64,000 nt of DNA, from NCBI GenBank assembly GCA_963556145.1, contig OY744466.1:2046001-2110000 (forward strand), given 5' to 3'. How positions within the stretch are numbered: the stretch's first letter is position 1; each line of letters starts with the position of its first letter. Source of the DNA: Hygrocybe punicea (Eukaryota > Basidiomycota > Agaricomycetes > Agaricales > Hygrophoraceae). A model generated the notes under the pieces. It saw only the letters and a list, made by a program, of their open reading frames with translations. It was not told the origin of the DNA and made no database searches. This document shows positions 56,613-64,000 of the stretch, piece after piece. The translations under genes and the position numbers were made by a program.

Positions 56613-59600
56613 TTAATCGTCGTCGGGTGAGGAGTCTATAGAGGGCGGGTACGTCGGATCATCAAGATCGTTTGAATCGGTATCGTCGGCATCGGGGTAT
56701 TGTAAGAAGTCGTCCAACGGTATCGATATTTTTGAGTGGGCGTGGTAGGGTACGACTCGGAAAGCGGCAAATCAAGATTTAGAAACCGCACCGTTGAGTT
56801 CGGCGAGTATGTAGGATCCGCCTACTGTTTTCCTGACGACAACCATGGGTCCAAAGTACCACGGTTTTGCTTTACGATCGAGAGACATTTCGATACGTGA
56901 ATTTCGGACGAGAACGAGGTTACCGGGTTCAAAGTCGTAAACTTTGATCGTGTTGGCGTATTTCTGCTCGAATTGCCGGGCGGACGCGAGCCGAGATTTG
57001 GTAAGCTTTTCTTTGACCCGATCGAGGTCGGCTTCTCGTTTACGAAGTTGTCGGGCGCGGATGACTATGAGGTCGGTCGTAGACATCGTATCTTGCGTCG
57101 GAACCATGTACGTAGCTTCGGCAAAATCGAATGGAAAAAGCGGTTCTACTCCGTGTGCGATGTAGTAGGACGAGTATCCGAGGCTTTTGTGTGTCGTGAC
57201 CCGTTCGGCCCAAAATACGGAGTGGGTTACGGTGTGCCATTTCTTTTCATCTCTGTCACAACTTTTCATAATGGCCTCCCGGACATCTAGGTGGCGACGC
57301 TCAACGGGTCCGTTCGCTTGTGAGTTATAGGGTGAAATGCGGATGTGGCGGATACCGTAGCGGGAGGCGAGATAGTCGAGCGCTTCTACGAATGGCTTGC
57401 CGTTGTCGGTAACGATTTCTTCGAGAGCGCCCCAACGGCATAAGATGTCTTCGAACAAGAACGTGTCGATGGTGGAGCCGGTCTCGCGGCGTAACATGCG
57501 GAACTCAGGGTAGGCGGACAGGGAGCAACGGGCTTGGACGATGTATCGATAACCGCCGGATCGTGGCATAAACATTGTGTCGACATACGCTTTACGAAAT
57601 AGCGAGGCCGGTGTAGCGACGGTGGGCGGAATGTGATGATAACGCATTTGCCGTACTTGGCACTGATGGCAAGACTGGACATACCACTTAACGTCGTGGT
57701 CGAGGTGCGGCCACCAGAAACGATTGAGTAGCCGAGCGCGGACGGAGAATATACCTTTGTGGCCGAGAGAGTCGTGAGCGTCTTTGAGTAACTGAAGCCG
57801 GCGGTCGGGCGGTATGACGAGTTTGTGTTTTCCGTGACGGTCTTTGCGCCAAAGCTTGTTATCGGTGACGAAGAATTCAAGGGCGTATCGTAGGAACAGA
57901 CGGTATTCTTTGTCCGTGAAGTTCGCGGGTCGGGTTAGATCTCGTAACCAAGTCTCGACGAGGGCAAGACGAGCGTCGGCCGTGTGGGCTTTATCGGATC
58001 GCAGTATGTCAGATACGGCTTCCTGATTTGTGTAGACGAGGACGGCGGGTAATTCTTGGAGTCGGTCGGCTGTGGCACGGCAGCGGCTGCATACGGCAAT
58101 CGGCTTAGACGGTATGGGGACGGGTCGGTAGTTGACGACTTCCATAAAGAAACCGTAGGAGTGGTCGAGCCAATCGTCGGAGTCGTTGATCTCCTCGGGG
58201 TCTTCTGCAGCGCGGGGACGTCGGGAGAGTCCATCGGGTGCACCGTGTGCGGAAGCGGGTACGTGAACGAGTCTAAAGTCAAATAAGAGCACGCCGGCTA
58301 TCCATCGGTTGATCGTAGCATTGGGCTGAATGTCGGGGTTGTTGAGCATCCCTTTTATGTACTTCGCGTCGACTTCAACAGTGAGGTTGCGGACGCCGAT
58401 GATGAAGATTCGGTAGGCGCGGAGGGCCCTGAAGAGGCCGTAGAGTTCGAGCTTGGACTGGGAGTATCGGGCTTCGCGTTCGTTCCACGATATTGAACCA
58501 AAGCGATTCGGATAGCGCTTTCCGTCGGCGCGGATTTGCATAAGAACGAAGCCGACTCCAAGAACGGATGAATCGACGGCAAGAATCACTTCCCATTCAC
58601 GCGTGTAGTCGATAGCGCGCAGCGCTGGCGACGTAATGACGGCGTTTTTGAGGTAGTCGACGGCGGTCTCTTCTTCTTCACCAAATTCGAAGGGTATACC
58701 TTTGCGGGTAAGACGGACGAGGGGTCGGGAGTGGAGCGAGAAGTCCTTGATAAAAATACACAAGACGCCGCAGATGCTGAGAAAGGCGCGAACTTCGGTG
58801 AGGTTGGTCGGCAGTGGCCAATCGCGAATCTTCTGTACTTTGGAGTCGTCGGCTACTCTTCCTTCGTATGTGCATCGGTGGCCAACAACGATGACTGAGG
58901 GTCGACACAACTCGAGTTTTTTGCCGTTGAAGGTACCGCCGACATAGCGGAAACGCTGGATGACGCGGTTGACACCTTGGAAGTGTTCCCAAATGAAACG
59001 TCGGATTGCCGGGTTCTCGGGTATAGTTTCGTAGGTACTGTCGGGTTGCTCATAGCGGGTTGGAGGCCCTTTGACGGGAATATCGTCCATATACGGAACG
59101 GCAAGATGAGGGATTTCGTCACGGAGGATGTACGTAGAGTCACTGTGTAGGATCTGCGGGGAATTTGTGTATCCCATAGCAATCCGCGTAAGTCGAAGCG
59201 TTCCGAGTGGAGACTGAAAGGTCATATAGTCCCGAGACGAGGGGTGGACGAGGCGTTGGTCGAAAGAGACGAAGAGGTCGAAGGAAGCATAGCAAGAGTG
59301 GCCGCCAAAGGCCTCGGCCAAGTGCTCGGTCATGGGTGGTACAGCGGGATCGCGGATAGTGACGGCGTTAAGCGGCTGTAGATCGTGGACGATTCGAAGA
59401 GACTTCCCATCCTTTTTCAAAACGCAGAACCAGCGGGAGCAGTATGATGAATTCGAGGGTTCATAGGTACCGGCGTTAATTTTGTCTTTGATGATGCCGA
59501 TGACTTCGTTAAGGATGCCGGGTGGGATTGGGATATTGCGATGGACCCACGGGTCGTGCGGTACGGTGGGAATGTGGATCGGCGGGAAGTAGTCCGTATT

Positions 59601-60270
59601 GAACTGGCCTTTCTCGGATTCGTTCCAGGTGAAGGCGGCTTCTTGCGTTTTGATGATATGGTGGCCGAGTTTTTCTTCCTCAGGCCAAAGGAATCCATCC
59701 GGGTTCATCGGCATCGCGTCGTGTCGTTCCTGGGTATAGCGGGTGCCGGGTGTAAAGTCGGGTGGGTGAGTCGGGAGCGTGGGTAAATCGGCTAGCGGGT
59801 CGCCAGTGATCTCGCGTATGATACGGTATTCGTCGGGGAGAGTGGTAGAAATTGGGCGGATACGATCGGCTACCTTCTTATACTTTTTCTTGGTAACGAC
59901 TCCTTTTAGGTCCCTGGTAGGGGGGGTGGTATACGAGATATAAGTAGCGTGTTCAGTAGAGGCTTTGTTACAAATATTCGAAGAGGATATATGTGACGCA
60001 GGAGCAGAGACGGAACAAGACGAAGGAAGGGTATCGGTAGTACGTAGCTGATTTTGTACATCGGTCAACAATGAAATGTACTGGGTGGCAGTCTGAGGCT
60101 GAGACGAAGAGAAATCTAAATTGATAGAAAAACATAAGTCCTCTTCTAGGGGAAACGGCAAAAGGGAAGCATAGTTCGTGGTATAGGTGTGGTCGCTTTC
60201 AAGTGGCGGCTTCTCATCTCCCGGTGCGTCCTTTCCGAGAGGTATCTCCGGGTCCTCGACTTCTAAAAAT
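56613..60270 (-). CDS. pol: Pol polyprotein: reverse transcriptase, RNase H, integrase
   Basis: The frame overlaps the end of gag in the -1 frame and is open to a TGA at 56772. A further 52 codons (FAAFRVVPYHAHSKISIPLD... to TAA at 56613) stay open, so that TGA looks like a recent CGA change; family members usually read SKLRFAAFR there. From the first Leu/Met near 60161: reverse transcriptase (FCVLKKDGKSLRIVHDLQPL; first Asp in SFDLFVSFDQR; catalytic VPYMDDIPVKG), RNase H (VILAVDSSVLGVGFVL; Glu in SQSKLELYGL; DAKYIKGML), then integrase. The integrase has an HHCC zinc region (DAHDSLGHKGIF...CHQCQ) and a DDE core (YVDTMFM, VTDNGKPF, GPVERRH), plus a C-terminal KPWYFGPMVVVRK. It would form reverse transcriptase and integrase in cytoplasmic particles. 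Confidence 0.92.
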
Positions 60271-60275
60271 CCGGC
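60255..60275 (-). promoter_or_regulatory. Likely -1 ribosomal frameshift site at gag/pol overlap
   Basis: Gag ends ...GGA AAG CCG GAT TTT TAG. Pol is open in the -1 frame across the same bases (GGA TTT TTA GAA). A run of five T directly precedes the gag stop, so tandem slippage by one base would fuse gag to pol. The run is not a perfect X XXY YYZ heptamer because the A-site codon is the stop itself. Confidence 0.55.
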
Positions 60276-62518
60276 TTTCCGGTGTCGGACCGCTCTCGTC
60301 GGTTCTTTTGGTTGTGCTCGATGGTGGGCAAGGTGACAACGGCGCCGGTGTTTGGATCCGTGATCATGACTTGTTGTTCTCCATTTTTATAATCCTTCGT
60401 AAGAGCCTCGGAAAGCGTGAAGAACAGACGGCCGATGAGGATCTCGTAGGGGGCGTCGTCGACGACTTGGACTTGGAGGAAAAGATCGACGTCGCCAAAA
60501 GTGAATTTTAGGTTGGCGATCCGGCCGAGGGTGTCGTTGTCACTTTTATTTGCCGACTGCATCCGCATCTTCATATTTTGGAGGCCGTAACCGAGTTTCT
60601 CCCAAATATCGCGCCGCATGCCGATGATCATGGAACCGTTGTCGAGGACGCACTCGAATATGAATTTGCCGTTGATGAGCGGGTAGACCGCACGGAGAGG
60701 GACTGAGTCGCGGCCGACGACGAGCGGGACGTTTTCCTGACAGTGTTGACAGGCGCGAGTGGGGATTTCGGGTGCGTGAAAGTGGAAAACCTCGACGTTG
60801 TTACTTTCAGCGGTGACCTTTTTCGACGTAGTGAGGTCCTTCATGTGACGGCGGGCGTCGGACGACATGGCTAAAAGTTCTCGCTGCGAAATGCAGACTT
60901 GAGAATCGAGCGCGCGGTCGATGACGGATTTGGCGATACCGGGATCTTCGATGGGGGCTTGGTAGCGGTATTGGGGGTGCGATGCGGGAAGGTTCTGGGG
61001 AGTGCGCGGTACAAGGGCGGTCGGCTCGGTCGGCCGCGTGTTCGAAGGGGGGACTATGGTGATCGGCTGCTCGTTGATAGGTCTGGCCGTTTTCTCGGCG
61101 GGTTTCGCGGCAGGGACAGACGTGGAAGTGGTGGGCAGATTGGGAAATGTTTCTCTAGACTTGCCTTTCGTCTTTGATGGGATCTCTACACCGTCGAATC
61201 TAACCCGTTTACGAAGCCGCTGCACTTCGGCTTCCAGAACCTTAATCTGTTCGTTGTCGTTGTCGATGTCGGACGTCGTGGACTGAAAGATGTCGGCGTA
61301 CTCGGTGGTGACCTCTGGTTCGTAGGTGGGTACTTCGACGGCGGAGACGAAGTTAGCTTTTACATGAGGCGGCGGGTCGCGTTGGAACGGTTCTGTGGGG
61401 TTGCGGGCAGGGGGAGCGCGGTTGCCGGGGTTCTGTGCGTGCCACGCGTCGAAGCGTTCCCTCATATTTTTGCCGACGATAGCCTTTGGAAGATACATTC
61501 CGTTAGGCAACATGATGCGGCCGTGCTCGTTCTTGCGGCATATCCCGTCTCGAGTGTACTGCTCGCAGATGGGACAATCGCGTATACGATGGAACGGGTC
61601 GTCGCAAAAGAGGCAGTTGAAATTGGTGAAACCCTGTCCCGCGGTGGTCGGCTCAGCCCTATTTGCACACGGCTTTGGGGGGTTGTTGCGTTCGGTGAGG
61701 GCTTGCGTGAGGACAGCGAGTTGTTGCGAAACGAGACGAAATAGGTCGGATACGTTAGGTTCGACCGGTTCCGCTTTAGGAATGACCGGGTCATAGCGAG
61801 CGGGTGGTGGGTAGCGGGTGGCGGGTTCTATTGGAGTCGAGTACCGGATGGTGGCAGGCGACGTTGACGATAGACGAGAGACGGTGGACGGTTCGGCCGC
61901 GGTTCCGGCCAGCAGGAAGTGGGCGCAATTGTGGAAGTCCTGGAAGTCGTAAGGGTCGCTATGGAAATGGTTCGGCTTTTGGTACTGCAGACGGGTTTTG
62001 ATGTCCTTTTTAAGCTCGACATGGAAGCCGTTCTCGTACGCGATGTTGCGTTCTCGGGGAGAGATCCGACCCTTGTCTAGAAGAAACCCTGAGATTCGGA
62101 TGAACTCGCGGTAATATTCGCCAAGTTCGGCGTGGGTACGGATACCGTAAGCGGTTTGGGTGTGCGTAAGACGGTCGAGATCCACCATAGTGTACCGGTG
62201 ATCGTCTTCCGTGCCCGGGTATAGCACGAGTACGCTCCTTTTGAATGCGGCATAATCGACGCCGGTCGTGCTAGGTAAACTTGCCCAAAGCTCGTAGTCA
62301 CTAAGCGACGCGTAGCGCAGACTATGCTTGATGCGTCCTGTGTCGTCGAGAGCGGCATCGGCAGCAAGTATCTCGACTTCTTCGAAGAAGCGGTTTAAAT
62401 TGAGCAGGTTCCCGTCGAAGGTCGGGGCCATGGAGTGACCGCGAGCGGGCATTTGTCGTGGAGTAACATGGGGAGCGGTAACGTGGGGAGCGGTCGAGGA
62501 TCCAGAGGTCGAAGTCAT
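60263..62518 (-). CDS. gag: Gag-protease polyprotein
   Basis: 751 aa. Residues ~30-210 form the capsid-like domain (FDGNLLNLNRFFEEVEILAA, DYELWASLPS, YYREFIRISGFLLDKGRISP). A CCHC zinc knuckle for RNA binding follows at ~320 (CLFCDDPFHRIRDC, exactly C-x2-C-x4-H-x4-C). A coiled coil and a Pro-rich linker come next. The C-terminal ~150 residues hold a retropepsin-like aspartic protease with active site FECVLDNGSMIIGM (D-N-G-S in place of the usual D-S/T-G). Gag packages the RNA and the protease processes the polyproteins. Start at 62518 is the first Met after the leader. Related dead gags are at 32360-32920. Confidence 0.92.
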   Translation of the reverse strand: MTSTSGSSTAPHVTAPHVTPRQMPARGHSMAPTFDGNLLNLNRFFEEVEILAADAALDDTGRIKHSLRYASLSDYELWASLPSTTGVDYAAFKRSVLVLYPGTEDDHRYTMVDLDRLTHTQTAYGIRTHAELGEYYREFIRISGFLLDKGRISPRERNIAYENGFHVELKKDIKTRLQYQKPNHFHSDPYDFQDFHNCAHFLLAGTAAEPSTVSRLSSTSPATIRYSTPIEPATRYPPPARYDPVIPKAEPVEPNVSDLFRLVSQQLAVLTQALTERNNPPKPCANRAEPTTAGQGFTNFNCLFCDDPFHRIRDCPICEQYTRDGICRKNEHGRIMLPNGMYLPKAIVGKNMRERFDAWHAQNPGNRAPPARNPTEPFQRDPPPHVKANFVSAVEVPTYEPEVTTEYADIFQSTTSDIDNDNEQIKVLEAEVQRLRKRVRFDGVEIPSKTKGKSRETFPNLPTTSTSVPAAKPAEKTARPINEQPITIVPPSNTRPTEPTALVPRTPQNLPASHPQYRYQAPIEDPGIAKSVIDRALDSQVCISQRELLAMSSDARRHMKDLTTSKKVTAESNNVEVFHFHAPEIPTRACQHCQENVPLVVGRDSVPLRAVYPLINGKFIFECVLDNGSMIIGMRRDIWEKLGYGLQNMKMRMQSANKSDNDTLGRIANLKFTFGDVDLFLQVQVVDDAPYEILIGRLFFTLSEALTKDYKNGEQQVMITDPNTGAVVTLPTIEHNQKNRRERSDTGKPDF

Positions 62519-63064
62519 TGTGAGTGGGAGGAGCTGAGATGTCGATGAAGCGGTTGTCGGGTGTACGATGAGCGGGTCGGGTAACGTGGGCGATGACGGC
62601 GTGGACGAAGACGAAGACGGGGACGATGACGATGACGGAGTTTTCGATGTCGAGAGCGAAGACGGAGACGATGACGATGACGGAGTTTTCGATATCGAGA
62701 GCGAAGATGTGGATGGGGGTTCTAGCGAGGTCGAAGTCGGGGACGTAGGCGATGCGGGTGTCGAACTGAGATCGGATGAGTCGGGTGTAATGGTAATTAT
62801 CGGTATATCGACCGATTCGAGACTGTCGGATGAAAGATATAGGGGGGTGTTTGACCCTGAGACGAGCGGGAGATTGTTATGTCGAGCGAGGTGGTCGGGT
62901 ACTAGCTGGAAGAAGTCGTCGTCGATTGTCGGGTCGAAGGCGGCTAAAGAGAGTTCTTGTTGAAGAGTTCTTCGAGGAAGTTCTCGAAGACGACGGTCAG
63001 AGGGAGGGATACGGGAAGAGGAAGCTATGGTGGTGCTAGACTATCCCTCGCGGTGGGCTCCAGA
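62519..63064 (-). other. Leader of the complete gypsy element with short duplications
   Basis: 546 bp between LTR and gag. It contains two tandem 45-48 bp units with gatgacgatgacggagtttt and tcgagagcgaaga (62620-62705) and GAC/GTC-rich sequence. The overall composition resembles the far longer repeat-rich leader at 1-2697. Confidence 0.7.
63046..63062 (-). promoter_or_regulatory. Primer-binding site of complete gypsy element
   Basis: cctcgcggtgggctcca on the plus strand ends in CCA, two bases from the LTR. It should pair with the 3' end of the priming tRNA, which I cannot identify by eye. Confidence 0.8.
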
Positions 63065-63857
63065 TGTAAAGGTGAGGTCGGGGTGGCTGCGGAATAATAA
63101 TCCTAAGCCTGTGGGGTCAGCGTAGAAGTGACTAGGAATAGTCTAACAAGCTTCAGTAAGATAATAGGATATAAAAAGTAAGAAGCCGCCGAGTAAACTA
63201 CTGAATTCTATTGAGACCGATCGAAGCCGATGAAGCCGATGATGTTGGGTACGGCGGGTTGGGTGTCGGGTGATGAGAAATGTAGAGGTAAAGGCGGTAG
63301 AACGACGGGGAGGGCGTCGAGGAATCCGACGAGCAATGTGTGCGATGGAATTTACTGAGAGACTAATTCTCAGAGAGAGGAAATGGGGGAACTGGTTTCT
63401 TTTTTGAGACGGCGCTTGGGCACCGTTTTTATACTACAAAGTTCTGTACCTAGATTCAGACGAGAGTCCTCGGCCGATGAGAGGAAACAAAGGAGAATAA
63501 AAATGGGGAAGTAGGAAGAGCGTTGCGAGGCGACGATGACAGGGAAAATGGGTGGAAGATATAAAAAACCGTAAAAGATGCAAAGTACTTTACTATATCC
63601 CCATAAGGGAGACGCTAGGCGTGAATAAGGCAAGTCCGATGTCGGGATCCCAGTCCGATGAGATCTATCTTTGATATTTGAAGTTCCGCGAGTTTAGGGG
63701 ATAGACCGACCAGGTACGTGAGCGGCCGTGCTAGTCGGTATGCATCGGGTTGCGTCGGGTTACGTCGGGTTCGAGCGTAGATTGCTAGAGACGTCGGGTT
63801 CGAGCGGATTCGCTAGATATCGATGTTACGGCCTCAGAGGGTCGAGGACCCTCTACA
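63065..63857 (-). repeat. 5' LTR (LTR-A)
   Basis: 793 bp and the same length as the left copy. In minus sense it starts TGTAGAGGGTCC and ends CCTTTACA. It drives gag-pol. Confidence 0.95.
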
Positions 63858-63861
63858 ACGT

Positions 63862-64000
63862 CACCCACTTGAAAGTTCCAGAAGAGAAAACAGCCAAAGA
63901 AGAAATGCAAATCGGATCTGCAATGATAAGGTCAGCCTAAAGTATAACACACCAAGGGAGCAGTGACCTGAGTAGTGAGGTAACCGATCGAGACTAATGT
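63862..64000. other. Right flank of the retrotransposon
   Basis: The empty site can be read as ...atattaggACGTcacccactt.... No gene is defined in the remaining 139 bp. Confidence 0.5.

Larger units (their letters stand above)
54037..63857 (-). mobile_element. Complete Ty3/gypsy retrotransposon, 9.8 kb, ACGT target duplication
   Basis: Two 793-bp LTRs (54037-54829 and 63065-63857) bound the element. ACGT is repeated outside both ends (54033-54036 and 63858-63861). Minus-strand order is 5' LTR (right), primer-binding site, leader, gag-protease, pol (reverse transcriptase, RNase H, integrase), 3' LTR (left). A spliced ORF of opposite polarity lies between pol and the 3' LTR. The LTRs differ at only seven positions that I found, all CpG transitions, so the insertion is recent. 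Pol carries one premature stop close to its C-terminus; otherwise the frames are open. Confidence 0.95.

Noticed and set aside
60899..61796. Plus-strand frames of 92-133 codons inside gag
   Set aside because: They are antisense shadows of the gag coding sequence; unlike the 55009-56405 gene they have no splice logic and no independent motif.

Overview
The window looks like nuclear DNA of a mushroom-forming basidiomycete (Agaricomycetes). The introns are short (mostly 50-75 nt, GT-AG). The host genes include an Agaricomycete-type TKL-like kinase with an HGDLTG catalytic loop, an 18S rRNA dimethylase (DIM1), an NHP6-type HMG protein and an F-box/WD40 protein. The rest is mostly Ty3/gypsy LTR retrotransposons, PIF/Harbinger, hAT and foldback elements. 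I cannot name the species.

Layout. 1-10208 holds the 5' end of a minus-strand LTR retrotransposon (minisatellite-rich leader, primer-binding site, LTR family B). Its LTR is interrupted by a 6.6 kb foldback transposon (2742-9330) with a 7-bp target duplication and arms built of 34-bp subrepeats. 10209-14050 carries LTR and gag relics. 14050-21960 is a very AT-rich block of nested palindromic (MITE/foldback) elements, with a solo LTR-B near its centre that itself holds a solo LTR-C. 21960-35870 is a graveyard: an unrecognised gene pair, a decayed multi-exon gene, duplicated 1 kb repeats, another palindromic MITE, tandem repeats and a decayed gypsy gag with its primer-binding site. 35871-47024 is a compact host-gene island: kinase, F-box/WD40/UIM protein, an unknown protein, an RluA-type pseudouridine synthase, DIM1 and NHP6. 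47181-52654 is a dead PIF/Harbinger transposon carrying a hAT MITE in ORF1 and a long LTR-C in the transposase gene. 54037-63857 is a complete, young Ty3/gypsy element with two 793-bp LTRs.

The most notable system is that last element. Besides gag-protease and pol on the minus strand (joined at a likely -1 frameshift on a T run abutting the gag stop), it carries a three-exon, 429-aa ORF on the opposite strand. That ORF has a coiled coil and a Zn2Cys6-type cysteine cluster, so it could be an element-encoded DNA-binding regulator. All seven LTR-LTR differences I found are transitions at CpG, and several disabling mutations elsewhere fit CpG decay too. This suggests cytosine methylation is the main mutagen of transposons here. 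Two LTR families share the palindromic 4-bp target duplication ACGT.

In the host island, the pseudouridine synthase and DIM1 are divergent with only 39 bp between their start codons. This suggests one shared promoter for two RNA-modification enzymes. All positions come from reading by eye. Exon borders of the host genes were checked for frame; boundaries of relics are approximate.
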